The notes under the pieces were generated by a model that did not search any database, was not told the origin of the DNA, and saw only the letters and a program-made list of their open reading frames with translations. This document shows positions 1-11,400 of a stretch of DNA of 64,000 bases, in pieces. Position numbers and translations under genes: made by a program. Every line of letters begins with the position of its first letter. The first letter of the stretch is position 1. Source of the stretch: Hydractinia symbiolongicarpus (taxonomy: Eukaryota > Cnidaria > Hydrozoa > Anthoathecata > Hydractiniidae); the NCBI RefSeq assembly GCF_029227915.1, contig NC_079888.1, forward strand, positions 23,912,001 to 23,976,000, in the 5' to 3' direction.

Positions 1-1038
1 TTTAGTGGTGAAAAAATAATTTAAAAAATCGATCTGGAAATGAGTTTACTCCCTGGGTACTTTCTTTGTATACTTTTGACTATACGGGCCGAGTCCGGGA
101 TTTAGGGAAATCGCAGGTTTTCGTTTGCCGGCGATTAAACTGCTTTTATTCAGCGTCTCATCAAAAATGAAAACATTTTTGAAAACTACAAGTCTCATGC
201 GTTTTAGTGGTAAAAAAATAATTTAAAAAATCGTTCGGGAAATGAGTTTACTCCCTGGGTACTTTCTTTGTATACATTCGACTATACGGGCCAAGCCCCG
301 GATTTACGGGAAAACGCGGGATTTCGTTTGCCGGCGATTAAACTTCTTTTATTCAGCGTCTCATCAAAAATGAAAACATTTTTGAAAACTACAAGTCTTA
401 TGCGTTTTAGTGGTGAAAAAATAATTTAAAAAATCGTTCGCGAAATGAGTTTACTCCCTGGGTACTTTCTTTGTATACTTTTGACTATACGGGCCAAGCG
501 GGGATTTACGGGAAATCGCGGGTTTTCGTTTGCCGGCGATTAAACTTCTTTTATTCAGCGTCTCATCAAAAATGAAAACATTTTTGAAAACTACAAGTCT
601 CATGCGTTTTAGTGGTGAAAAAATAATTTAAAAAATCGATCTGGAAATGAGTTTACTCCCTGGGTACTTTCTTTGTATACTTTTGACTATACGGGCCGAG
701 TCCGGGATTTAGGGAAATCGCAGGTTTTCGTTTGCCGGCGATTAAACTGCTTTTATTCAGCGTCTCATCAAAAATGAAAACATTTTTGAAAACTACAAGT
801 CTCATGCGTTTTAGTGGTAAAAAAATAATTTAAAAAATCGTTCGGGAAATGAGTTTACTCCCTGGGTACTTTCTTTGTATACATTCGACTATACGGGCCA
901 AGCCCCGGATTTACGGGAAAACGCGGGATTTCGTTTGCCGGCGATTAAACTTCTTTTATTCAGCGTCTCATCAAAAATGAAAACATTTTTGAAAACTACA
1001 AGTCTTATGCGTTTTAGTGGTGAAAAAATAATTTAAAA
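1..1038 (+). repeat. 3-monomer (608 bp) tandem duplication
   Basis: The block 1-430 is repeated almost exactly at 609-1038, an offset of 608 bp or three monomers. Diagnostic sites match in order: CGATCTGG at 29 and 637, then a monomer with CGTTCGGG, TATACATTCGAC and the CCCCGG core. Copies part at about 431 against 1039, where the first reads CGTTCGCG and the second CGTTCTGG. The left edge is cut by the window boundary, so more copies may lie upstream. Confidence 0.85.
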
Positions 1039-4000
1039 AATCGTTCTGGAAATGAGTTTACTCCCTGGGTACTTTCTTTGTATACATTCGACTATACGGG
1101 CCGAGTCCGGGATTTAGGGAAATCGCAGGTTTTCGTTTGCCGGCGAGTAAACTGCTTTTATTCAGCGTCTCATCAAAAATGAAAACATTTTTAAAAACTA
1201 CAAGTCTCATGCGTTTTAGTGGTGAAAAAATAATTTAAAAAATCGTTCTGGAAATGAGTTTACTCACAGGGTACTTTCTTTGTATACATTCGACTATACG
1301 TGCCAAGCCCGGGATTTTCGGAAAATCGCGGGTTTTCGTTTGCCGGCGATTAAACTGCTTTTATTCAGCGTCTCATGAAAAATGAAAACATTCTTGAAAA
1401 CTACAAGTCTCATGCGTTTTAGTGGTGAAATAATAATTTAAAAAATTCCTTTGGGAAATGAGTTTACTCCCTGGGTACTTTCTTTCTATGCTTTTGACTA
1501 TACGAGCCGAGTGCAGGATTTTCGGGAAATCGCAGGTTTTCGTTTGCCGGCGATTAAACTTCTTTTATTCAGCGTCTCATCAAAAATGAAAACATTTTTA
1601 AAAACTACAAGTCTCATGCGTTTTAGCGGTGAAAAAATAATTTAAAAAATCGTTCTGGAAATGAGTTTACTCACAGGGTACTTTCTTTGTATACATTCGA
1701 CTATACGTGCCAAGCCCGGGATTTTCGGAAAATCGCGGGTTTTCGTTTGCCGGCGATTAAACTGCTTTTATTCAGCGTCTCATGAAAAATGAAAACATTC
1801 TTGAAAACTACAAGTCTCATGCGTTTTAGTGGTGAAATAATAATTTAAAAAATTCCTTTGGGAAATGAGTTTACTCCCTGGGTACTTTCTTTCTATGCTT
1901 TTGACTATACGAGCCGAGTGCAGGATTTTCGGGAAATCGCAGGTTTTCGTTTGCCGGCGATTAAACTTCTTTTATTCAGCGTCTCATCAAAAATGAAAAC
2001 ATTTTTAAAAACTACAAGTTTCATGATCTTTAGTAGTGAAATAATAATTTAAAAAATCGTTCAGGAAATGAGTTTACTCCCTGGGTACTTTCTTTGTATA
2101 CTTTTGACTATACGGGCCGAGTGCGGGATTTACGGGAAATCGCGGGTTTTCGTTTGCCGGCGATTAAACTTCTTTTATTCAGAGTCTCATCAAAATTGTA
2201 AACATTCTTAAAAACTACAAGTCTCATGCGTTTTAGTGGTGAAAAAATAATTTAAAAAATCGTTCGGGAAATGAGTTTACTCACTAGGTACTTTCTTTGT
2301 ATACTTTTGACCATACGGGTCGTGTCCGGGATTTAAGGGAAATCGCGGGTTTTCGTTTGCCGGCGATTAAACTTCTTTTATTCAGCGTCTCATCAAAAAT
2401 GAAAACATTTTTAAAACCTACAAGTCTTATGCGTTTTAGTGATGAAAAAATAATTTAAAAAATCGTTCTGGAAATGAGTTTACTCACAGGGTACTTTCTT
2501 TGTATACATTCGACTACACGGGCCAAGCCCGGGATTTACGGGAAATCGCGGGTTTTCGTTTTCCGGCGATTAAACCTCTTTCATTAAGCGTCTCATCAAA
2601 AATGAAAACATTTTTAAAAACTACAAGTCTCATGCGTTTTAATGGTGAAAAAAAAAATTAAAAAATCGTTCGGGAAATGAGTTTACTCCCTGTGTACTTT
2701 CTTTGTATACATTCGACTATACGGGCCAAGCCCCGGATTTACGGGAAAACGACGGATTTCGTTTGCCGGCGATTAAACCTCTTTCATTAGGCGTCTCATC
2801 AAAAATGAAAACATTTTTGACAACTACAAGTCTCATGCGTTTTAGTGGTGAAAAAATAATTTAAAAAATCGTTCGGGAAATGAGTTTACTCCCTGGGTAC
2901 TTTCTTTGTATACTTTTGACTATACGGGCCGAGTCCGGGATTTACGGGAAATCGCGGATTTTCGTTTGCCGGCGATTAAACTGCTTTTATTCAGCGTCTT
3001 ATCAAAAATGGAAACATTTTTGAAAACTACAAGTCTCATGCGTTTTAGTGGTGAAAAAATAATTTAAAAAATCGATCTGGAAATGAGTTTACTCCCTGGG
3101 TACTTTCTTTGTATACTTTTGACTATACGGGCCGAGTCCGGGATTTAGGGAAATCGCAGGTTTTCGTTTGCCGGCGATTAAACTGCTTTTATTCAGCGTC
3201 TCATCAAAAATGAAAACATTTTTGAAAACTACAAGTCTCATGCGTTTTAGTGGTAAAAAAATAATTTAAAAAATCGTTCGGGAAATGAGTTTACTCCCTG
3301 GGTACTTTCTTTGTATACATTCGACTATACGGGCCAAGCCCCGGATTTACGGGAAAACGCGGGATTTCGTTTGCCGGCGATTAAACTTCTTTTATTCAGC
3401 GTCTCATCAAAAATGAAAACATTTTTGAAAACTACAAGTCTTATGCGTTTTAGTGGTGAAAAAATAATTTAAAAAATCGTTCTGGAAATGAGTTTACTCC
3501 CTGGGTACTTTCTTTGTATACATTCGACTATACGGGCCGAGTCCGGGATTTAGGGAAATCGCAGGTTTTCGTTTGCCGGCGAGTAAACTGCTTTTATTCA
3601 GCGTCTCATCAAAAATGAAAACATTTTTAAAAACTACAAGTCTCATGCGTTTTAGTGGTGAAAAAATAATTTAAAAAATCGTTCTGGAAATGAGTTTACT
3701 CACAGGGTACTTTCTTTGTATACATTCGACTATACGTGCCAAGCCCGGGATTTTCGGAAAATCGCGGGTTTTCGTTTGCCGGCGATTAAACTGCTTTTAT
3801 TCAGCGTCTCATGAAAAATGAAAACATTCTTGAAAACTACAAGTCTCATGCGTTTTAGTGGTGAAATAATAATTTAAAAAATTCCTTTGGGAAATGAGTT
3901 TACTCCCTGGGTACTTTCTTTCTATGCTTTTGACTATACGAGCCGAGTGCAGGATTTTCGGGAAATCGCAGGTTTTCGTTTGCCGGCGATTAAACTTCTT

Positions 4001-4921
4001 TTATTCAGCGTCTCATCAAAAATGAAAACATTTTTAAAAACTACAAGTCTCATGCGTTTTAGTGGTGAAAAAATAATTTAAAAAATCGTTCTGGAAATGA
4101 GTTTACTCACAGGGTACTTTCTTTGTATACATTCGACTATACGTGCCAAGCCCGGGATTTTCGGAAAATCGCGGGTTTTCGTTTGCCGGCGATTAAACTG
4201 CTTTTATTCAGCGTCTCATGAAAAATGAAAATATTCTTGAAAACTACAAGTCTCATGCGTTTTAGTGGTGAAATAATAATTTAAAAAATTCCTTTGGGAA
4301 ATGAGTTTACTCCCTGGGTACTTTCTTTCTATGCTTTTGACTATACGAGCCGAGTGCAGGATTTTCGGGAAATCGCAGGTTTTCGTTTGCCGGCGATTAA
4401 ACTTCTTTTATTCAGCGTCTCATCAAAAATGAAAACATTTTTAAAAACTACAAGTTTCATGATCTTTAGTAGTGAAATAATAATTTAAAAAATCGTTCAG
4501 GAAATGAGTTTACTCCCTGGGTACTTTCTTTGTATACTTTTGACTATACGGGCCGAGTGCGGGATTTACGGGAAATCGCGGGTTTTCGTTTGCCGGCGAT
4601 TAAACTTCTTTTATTCAGAGTCTCATCAAAATTGTAAACATTCTTAAAAACTACAAGTCTCATGCGTTTTAGTGGTGAAAAAATAATTTAAAAAATCGTT
4701 CGGGAAATGAGTTTACTCACTAGGTACTTTCTTTGTATACTTTTGACCATACGGGTCGTGTCCGGGATTTAAGGGAAATCGCGGGTTTTCGTTTGCCGGC
4801 GATTAAACTTCTTTTATTCAGCGTCTCATCAAAAATGAAAACATTTTTAAAACCTACAAGTCTTATGCGTTTTAGTGATGAAAAAATAATTTAAAAAATC
4901 GTTCTGGAAATGAGTTTACTC
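580..4921 (+). repeat. 12-monomer (2,436 bp) offset duplication, copies 580-2485 and 3016-4921
   Basis: About 1.9 kb is present twice at an offset of exactly 2,436 bp. Single differences can be spotted: AGCGGT near 1625 against AGTGGT near 4061, and GAAAACATTC near 1790 against GAAAATATTC near 4226. Inside each copy is a smaller 407 bp two-monomer repeat carrying the TATGCTTTTGAC subtype (1.24-2.04 kb and 3.68-4.48 kb). That smaller repeat therefore predates the larger duplication. The copies diverge at the right end where one reads ACTCACAGGG (about 2482) and the other ACTCCCTGGG (about 4918). Confidence 0.88.
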
Positions 4922-5021
4922 CCTGGGTACTTTCTTTGTATACTTTTGACTATACGGGCCGAGTCGAGGATTTACGGGAAATCGCAGGTTTTCGTTTGCC
5001 GGCGATTAAACTTCTTTTATT

Positions 5022-5047
5022 TTATTTTATTTTTTTTTTTTTTTTTT
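5022..5047 (-). other. Poly(A) tail of the retroelement with AAAAT-like interruptions
   Basis: On the plus strand this reads as TTATTTTATT followed by a run of 18 T (5030-5047); on the minus strand it is an A-run followed by AAAAT-type units, containing AATAAA-like words. It sits exactly at the junction with the satellite (5021/5022), which fixes the polarity of the element as minus and supports insertion by reverse transcription. The satellite itself ends in TTTTATT here, so a few bases of the boundary are ambiguous. Confidence 0.75.
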
Positions 5048-5176
5048 GGCCAGAACATTTACATATATTTGCCACAAATAAATAAATAAACTTACAACAA
5101 CACCAAAATAAAATAAAAAGTTATTAACAATTTACAGGTCAACATGGTTTCACTTATAATTAACACACTTGATTAT
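5048..5176 (-). other. 3' untranslated region of the inserted retroelement
   Basis: About 129 bp lie between the TGA stop and the A-rich tail on the minus strand. The stretch is AT-rich and unlike the satellite. On the plus strand it contains an AAATAAATAAATAAAC run near 5086. I see no coding potential and no recognisable RNA structure. Confidence 0.65.
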
Positions 5177-5560
5177 TCAGGATCGAATGAGTGATACAAC
5201 ATTTCCGAGTTCCATATCTGTAAGCTGGTGGTCCCGAGCGAAGGATCTGCAACCTCTCAGGCAAAGTAGTGTTGATCGCAGCAGACTAAAGGAAATTTTA
5301 GTTCTAATAAACTTCGTGGCTTCTGCGAATCTGATGTTTCTTTTTTCTGAAATCATTTCAGACAGTCTCTGATAAAATCGTTTACACTCTCTTCCCATAC
5401 CACCGTTTGTTGCAAAAACAAGGGGAGTTAATGTTCCATTTTCTACTTGCATAACTCTTTCGTTGTATCCTCTCTTCTTCTCTTCTTCGTTTTTCTTGAA
5501 GCATTTGTCAAGAGAAAGACCCTTGTATCTCAGAGCGTTGAGGTCAAAGACCCGTACATC
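5177..5560 (-). pseudogene. C-terminal fragment of a retroelement polyprotein
   Basis: The minus strand encodes 127 element-derived residues ending in TGA (5179-5177). An open frame extends 8 codons further upstream to an ATG at 5584, but those residues (MFSFLMRH) are encoded by satellite DNA, so that start is accidental. Visible features are an opening DVRVFDLNA, a charged stretch with EEEKKRGY, then ERVMQVENG, TPLVFATNGGMGRECKRFY, a basic segment with SEKRN, and SFSLLRSTLLCLRG near the end. This series (DVRVF, EKKR-Y-RV, TPLVF-GGM, R-SF-LLRS-RG) matches what I recall of the extreme C-terminus of reverse-transcriptase polyproteins in cnidarian and other animal genomes; that is memory, not a search. 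The reverse transcriptase and everything upstream are absent, so the copy cannot be autonomous. The internal frame is intact, which suggests a fairly recent insertion. Confidence 0.65.
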
Positions 5561-5579
5561 GTGTCTCATCAAAAATGAG

Positions 5580-6558
5580 AACATTTTTAAAAACTACAAG
5601 TCTCATGCGTTTTAGTGGTTAAAAAGTAATTTAAAAAATCGTTCGGGAAATGAGTTTACTCCCTGGGTACTTTCTTTGTATACTTTTGACTATACGGGCC
5701 GAGTCCGGGATTTACGGGAAATGGCGGATTTTCGTTTGCCGGCGATTAAACTTCTTTTATTCAGCGTCCCATCAAATATGAAAATATTTTTGAAAACTAC
5801 AAGTCTCATGCGTTTAGTGGTAAAAAAATAATATAAAAAATCGTTCGGGAAATGAGTTTACTCCCTGGGTACTTTCTTTGTAAACTTTTGACTATACGGG
5901 CCAAGCCCGGGATTTACGGGAAATCGCGGGTTTTCGTTTGCCGGCGATTAAACTTCTTTTATTCAGCGTCTCATCAAAAATGAAAACATTTTTAAAAACT
6001 ACAAGTCTTATGCGTTTTAGTGGTGAAAAAATAATTTGAAAAATCGTTCTGGAAATGAGTTTACTCCCTGGGTACTTTCTTTGTATACTTTTGACTATAC
6101 GGGCCGAGTCCAGGATTTACGGGAAATCGCAGGTTTTCGTTTGCCGGCGATTAAACTTCTTTTATTCAGTGTCTCATCAAAAATGAAAACATTTTTAAAA
6201 ACTACAAGTCTCATGCGTTTTAGTGGTTAAAAAGTAATTTAAAAAATCGTTCGGGAAATGAGTTTACTCCCTGGGTACTTTCTTTGTATACTTTTGACTA
6301 TACGGGCCGAGTCCGGGATTTACGGGAAATGGCGGATTTTCGTTTGCCGGCGATTAAACTTCTTTTATTCAGCGTCCCATCAAATATGAAAATATTTTTG
6401 AAAACTACAAGTCTCATGCGTTTAGTGGTAAAAAAATAATATAAAAAATCGTTCGGGAAATGAGTTTACTCCCTGGGTACTTTCTTTGTAAACTTTTGAC
6501 TATACGGGCCAAGCCCGGGATTTACGGGAAATCGCGGGTTTTCGTTTGCCGGCGATTA
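5580..6558 (+). repeat. 3-monomer (608 bp) tandem duplication
   Basis: The block starting with the rare AGTGGTTAAAAAGTAA junction (5614 and 6222) is repeated with a 608 bp offset: about 5580-5950 matches 6188-6558. Each copy carries the core variant GGGAAATGGCGG and the subtype with TCCCATCAAATATGAAAAT followed by a one-base-shorter CGTTTAGTGG. The left copy begins immediately right of the retroelement junction. Confidence 0.85.
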
Positions 6559-6839
6559 AACTGCTTTTATTTAGCGTCTCATCAAAAATGAAAACATTTT
6601 TAAAAACTACAAGTCTTATGCGTTTTAGTGGTGAAATAATAATTTAAAAAATCGTTCTGGAAATGCGTTTACTCCCTGGGTACTTTCTTTGTATACTTTT
6701 GACTATACGGGCCGAGTCCGGGATTTAGGGAAATCGCAGGTTTTCGTTTGCCGGCGATTAAACTGCCTTTATTCAGCGTCTCATCAAAAATGAAAACATT
6801 TTTGAAAACTACAAGTCTCATGCGTTTTAGTGGTGAAAA

Positions 6840-8460
6840 AATAATTTAAAAAATCGTTCGGGAAATGAGTTTACTCCCTGGGTACTTTCTTTGTATACTT
6901 TTGACTATGCGGGCCAAGCCGGGATTTACGGGAAATCGCGGGTTTTCGTTTGCCGGCGATTAAACTTCTTTTACTCAGCGTCTCATCAAAAATGAAAACA
7001 TTTTTAAAAACTACAAGTCTCATGCGTTTTAGTGGTGAAAAAGTAATTTAAAAAATCGTTCGGGAAATGAGTTTACTTCCTGGGTACTTTCTTTGTATAC
7101 TTTTGACTATACGGGCCAAGCCCGGGATTTACGGGAAATCGCGGGTTTTTGTTTGCCGGCGATTAAACTTATTTTATTCAGCGTCTCATCAAAAATGAAA
7201 ACATTTTTGAAAACTACAAGTCTCATGCGTTTTAGTGGTGAAAAAATAATTTAAAAAATCGTTCGGGAAATGAGTTTACTCCCTGGGTACTTTCTTTGTA
7301 TACTTTTGACTATACGGGTCGAGTCCGGGATTTACGGGAAATCGCGGATTTTCGTTTGCCGGCGATTAAACTTCTTTTATTCAGCGTCCCATCAAATATG
7401 AAAATATTTTTGAAAACTAGAAGTCTCATGCGTTTAGTGGTAAAAAAATAATATAAAAAATCGTTCGGGAAATGAGTTTACTCCCTGAGTACTTTTTTTG
7501 TATACTTTTGACTATACGGGCCAAGCCTGGGATTTACGGGAAATCGCGGGTTTTCGTTTGCCGGCGATTAAACTTCTTTTATTCAGCGTCTCATCAAAAA
7601 TGAAAAGATTCTTGAAAACTACAAGTCTCATGCGTTTTAGTAGTGAAATAATAATTCAAAAAATCGTTTGGGAAATGAGTTTACTCCCTGGGTACTTTCT
7701 TTGTATACTTTTGACTATACGGGACAAGCCGGGATTTACGGGAAATCGCGGGTTTTCGTTTGCTGGCGATTAAACTTCTTTTATTCAGCGTCTCATCAAA
7801 AATGAAAACATTTTTAAAAACTACAAGTCTCATGCGTTTTAGTGGTGAAAAAGTAATTTAAAAAATCGTTCGGGAAATGAGTTTACTTCCTGGGTACTTT
7901 CTTTGTATACTTTTGACTATACGGGCCAAGCCCGGGATTTACGGGAAATCGCGGGTTTTCGTTTGCCGGCGATTAAACTTCTTTTATTCAGCGTCTCATC
8001 AAAAATGAAAACATTTTTGAAAACTACAAGTCTCATGCGTTTTAGTGGTGAAAAAATAATTTAAAAAATCGTTCGGGAAATGAGTTTACTCCCTGGGTAC
8101 TTTCTTTGTATACTTTTGACTATACGGGCCGAGTCCGGGATTTACGGGAAATCGCGGATTTTTGTTTGCCGGCGATTAAACTTCTTTTATTCAGCGTCCC
8201 ATCAAATATGAAAATATTTTTGAAAACTACAAGTCTCATGCGTTTAGTGGTAAAAAAATAATATAAAAAATCGTTCGGGAAATGAGTTTACTCCCTGGGT
8301 ACTTTTTTGTATACTTTTGACTACACGGGCCAAGCCCGGGATTTACGGGAAATCGCGGGTTTTCGTTTGCCGGCGATTAAACTTCTTTTATTCAGCGTCT
8401 CATCAAAAATGAAAACATTCTTGAAAACTACAAGTCTCATGCGTTTTAGTGGTGAAATAA
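6840..8460 (+). repeat. 4-monomer (810 bp) tandem duplication
   Basis: Diagnostic words recur 810 bp apart: GTTTACTTCC at 7071 and 7881, and the GTCCCATCAAATATG subtype at 7386 and 8196. The unit also includes a monomer with AAAAAGTAATTT. Differences between the copies are scattered single bases (CTATACGGGTCGAG against CTATACGGGCCGAG, GGATTTTCG against GGATTTTTG). Confidence 0.8.
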
Positions 8461-11400
8461 TAATTTAAAAATTCGTTTGGGAAATGAGTTTACTCCCTGG
8501 CTACTTTCTTTGTATACTTTTGACTATACGGGCCGAGTCCAGGATTTACGGGAAATCGCAGGTTTTCGTTTGCCGGCGATTAAACTTCTTTTATTCAGCG
8601 TCTCATCAAAAATGAAAACATTTTTAAAAACTACAAGTCTCATGCGTTTTAGTGGTGAAAAAGTAATTTAAAAAATCGTTCGGGAAATGAGTTTACTCCC
8701 TGGGTACTTTTTTGTATACTTTTGACTATACGGCCAAGCCCGGGATTTACGGGAAATCGCGGATTTTTGTTCGCCGGCGATTAAACTTCTTTTATTTAAC
8801 GTCCCATCAAATATGAAAATTTTTTTGAAAACTACAAGTCTCATGCGTTTAGTGGTAAAAAAATAATATAAAAAATCGTTCGGGAAATGAGTTTACTCCC
8901 TGGGTACTTTCTTTGTATACTTTTGACTATACGGGCCAAGCCCGGGATTTACGGGAAATCGCGGGTTTTCGTTTGCCGGCGATTAAACTTCTTTTATTCA
9001 GCGTCTCATCAAAAATGAAAACATTTTTAAAAACTACAAGTCTTATGCGTTTTAGTGGTGAAAAAATAATTTAAAAAATCGATCTGGAAATGAGTTTACT
9101 CCCTGGGTACTTTCTTTGTATACTTTTGACTATACGGGCCGAGTCCGGGATTTAGGGAAATCGCAGGTTTTCGTTTGCCGGCGATTAAACTGCTTTTATT
9201 CTGCGTCTCATCAAAAATGAAAACATTTTTGAAAACTACAAGTCTCATGCGTTTTAGTGGTGAAAAAATAATTTAAAAAATCGTTCGCGAAATGAGTTTA
9301 CTCCCTGGGTACTTTCTTTGTATACTTTTGACTATACGGGACAAGCCGGGATTTACGGGAAATCGCGGGTTTTCGTTTGCCGGCGATTAAACTTCTTTTA
9401 TTCAGCGTCTCATCAAAATTGAAAACATTTTTAAAAACTACAAGTCTCATGGGCTTTAGTGGTGAAAAAATAATTTAAAAAATCGTTCTGGAAATGGGTT
9501 TACTCACAGGGTACTTTCTTTGTATACATTCGACTATACGTGCCAAGCCCGGGATTTACGGAAAATCGCGGGTTTTCGTTTGCCGGCGATTAAACTTCTT
9601 TTATCCAGCGTCTCATCAAAAATGAAAACATTTTTGAAAACTACAAGTCTCATGCGTTTTAGTGGTGAAAAAATAATTTAAAAAATCGTTCTGGAAATGA
9701 GTTTACTCCCTGGGTACTTTCTTTGTATACTTTTGACTATACGGGCCGAGTCCGGGATTTCCGGGAAATCGCAGGTTTTCGTTTGCCGACGATTAAACTG
9801 CTTTTATTCAGCGTCTCATCAAAAATGAAAACATTCTTGAAAACTACAAGTCTCATGCGTTTTAGTGGTGTAATAATAATTTAAAAAATCGTTTGGGAAA
9901 TGAGTTTACTCCCTGGGTACTTTCTTTGTATACTTTTGACTATACGGGCCGAGTCCAGGATTTGCGGGAAATCGCAGGTTTTCGTTTGCCGGCGATTAAA
10001 CTTCTTTTATTCAGCGTCTCATCAAAAATGAAAACATTTTTGAAAACTACAAGTCTCATGCGTTTTAGTGGTGAAAAAGTAATTTAAAAAATCGTTCGGG
10101 AAATGAGTTTACTTCCTGGGTACTTTCTTTGTATACTTTTGACTATACGGGCCAAGCCCGGGATTTACGGGAAATTGCGGGTTTTCGTTTGCCGGCGATT
10201 AAACTTCTTTTATTCAGCGTCTCATCAAAAATGAAAACATTTTTGAAAACTACAAGTCTCATGCGTTTTAGTGGTGAAAAAATAATTTAAAAAATCGTTC
10301 GGGAAATGAGTTTACTCCCTGGGTACTTTCTTTGTATACTTTTGACTATACGGGCCGAGTCCGGGATTTACAGGTTCGCGGATTTTCGTTTGCCGGCGAT
10401 TAAACTTCTTTTATTCAGCGTCCCATCAAATATGAAAATATTTTTGAAAACTACAAGTCTCATGCGTTTAGTGGTAAAAAAATAATATAAAAAATCGTTC
10501 GGGAAATGAGTTTACTCCCTGGGTACTTTTTTTGTATACTTTTGACTATACGGGCCAAGCCCGGGATTTACGGGAAATCGCGGGTTTTCGTTTGCCGGCG
10601 ATTAAACTTCTTTTATTCAGCGTCTCATCAAAAATGAAAACATTCTTGAAAACTACAAGTCTCATGCGTTTTAGTGGTGAAATAATAATTTAAAAAATCG
10701 TATGGGAAATGAGTTTACTCCCTGGCTACTTTCTTTGTATACTTTTGACTATACGGGCCGAGTCCAGGATTTACGGGAAATCGTAGGTTTTCGTTTGCCG
10801 GCGATTAAACTTCTTTTATTCAGCGTCTCATCAAAAATGAAAACATTTTTAAAAACTACAAGTCTCATGCGTTTTAGTGGTGAAAAAGTAATTTAAAAAA
10901 TCGTTCGGGAAATGAGTTTACTCCCTGGGTACTTTTTTGTATACTTTTGACTATACGGGCCAAGCCCGGGATTTACGGGAAATCGCGGATTTTTGTTCGC
11001 CGGCGATTAAACTTCTTTTATTTAGCGTCCCATCAAATATGAAAATATTTTTGAAAACTACAAGTCTCATGCGTTTAGTGGTAAAAAAATAATATAAAAA
11101 ATCGTTCGGGAAATGAGTTTACTCCCTGGGTACTTTCTTTGTATACTTTTGACTATACAGGCCAAGCCCGGGATTTACGGGAAATCGCGGGTTTTCGTTT
11201 GCCGGCGATTAAACTTCTTTTATTCAGCGTCTCATCAAAAATGAAAACATTTTTAAAAACTACAAGTCTTATGCGTTTTAGTGGTGAAAAAATAATTTAA
11301 AAAATCGATCTGGAAATGAGTTTACTCCCTGGGTACTTTCTTTGTATACATTCGACTATACGGGCCAAGCCCCGGATTTACGGGAAAACGCCGGATTTTG

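Larger units (their letters stand above)
1..5021 (+). repeat. Satellite array, left segment (about 25 monomers of 202-203 bp)
   Basis: Head-to-tail copies of a 202-203 bp monomer fill this stretch from the first base, which lies inside a monomer. Recurrent landmarks in every copy are GAGTTTACTC, GGTACTTTCTTTGTAT, TTGCCGGCGATTAAAC and CAAGTCTCATGCG. Copies differ at a few diagnostic places: CGATCTGG, CGTTCTGG or CGTTCGGG after the A-run; ACTCCCTGGG or ACTCACAGGG; TATACTTTTGAC, TATACATTCGAC or TATGCTTTTGAC. The TATGCTTTTGAC subtype (1488, 1894, 3924, 4331) and the subtype reading CATGAAAAATGAAAAC concentrate here and recur near 16.3-17.0 kb. The segment ends at 5021, where the sequence switches abruptly to a poly(T)-rich insertion. 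No gene is seen; the single open frame of about 64 codons per monomer comes from the repeat itself. Confidence 0.98.
5022..5562 (-). mobile_element. 5'-truncated, poly(A)-tailed retroelement insertion
   Basis: About 540 bp of unique sequence interrupts one satellite monomer. Left of it the satellite stops after CTTCTTTTATT (ending at 5021). Right of it the satellite resumes with GTCTCATC at 5563, so about four satellite bases (CAGC) are missing at the site. Read on the minus strand the insert has a truncated coding region, a stop at 5179-5177, a 3' untranslated stretch of about 129 bp and an A-rich tail. This is the usual form of a non-LTR retrotransposon copy made by target-primed reverse transcription and cut short at its 5' end. 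No clear target-site duplication is visible. There are no LTRs or terminal inverted repeats. The family is not certain; the coding fragment suggests an RT-bearing element of the type frequent in cnidarians. Confidence 0.8.

Noticed and set aside
1451-1645. Open frames of about 64 codons, one per monomer, starting MGNEFTPWVLS (also 3887, 8477, 12322, 16985 and others)
   Set aside because: They are the same satellite frame repeated. The monomer length (202-203 bp) is not a multiple of three, many copies have frame-changing indels or stops, no ribosome or promoter context is seen, and nothing indicates selection on the peptide.
5169-5372. Plus-strand frame of 67 codons inside the insertion
   Set aside because: It is antisense to the retroelement coding fragment, which fits a known protein pattern on the minus strand and agrees with the poly(A) polarity.
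5010-5570. Target-site duplication around the insertion
   Set aside because: The left flank ends CTTCTTTTATT and the right flank begins GTCTCATC. No repeated word longer than 2-3 bases flanks the insert, and instead about four satellite bases are missing.
5561-5584. ATG at 5584 as the start of the retroelement frame
   Set aside because: The first eight codons are satellite sequence on the far side of the insertion junction, so this methionine is accidental and the fragment is 5'-truncated.
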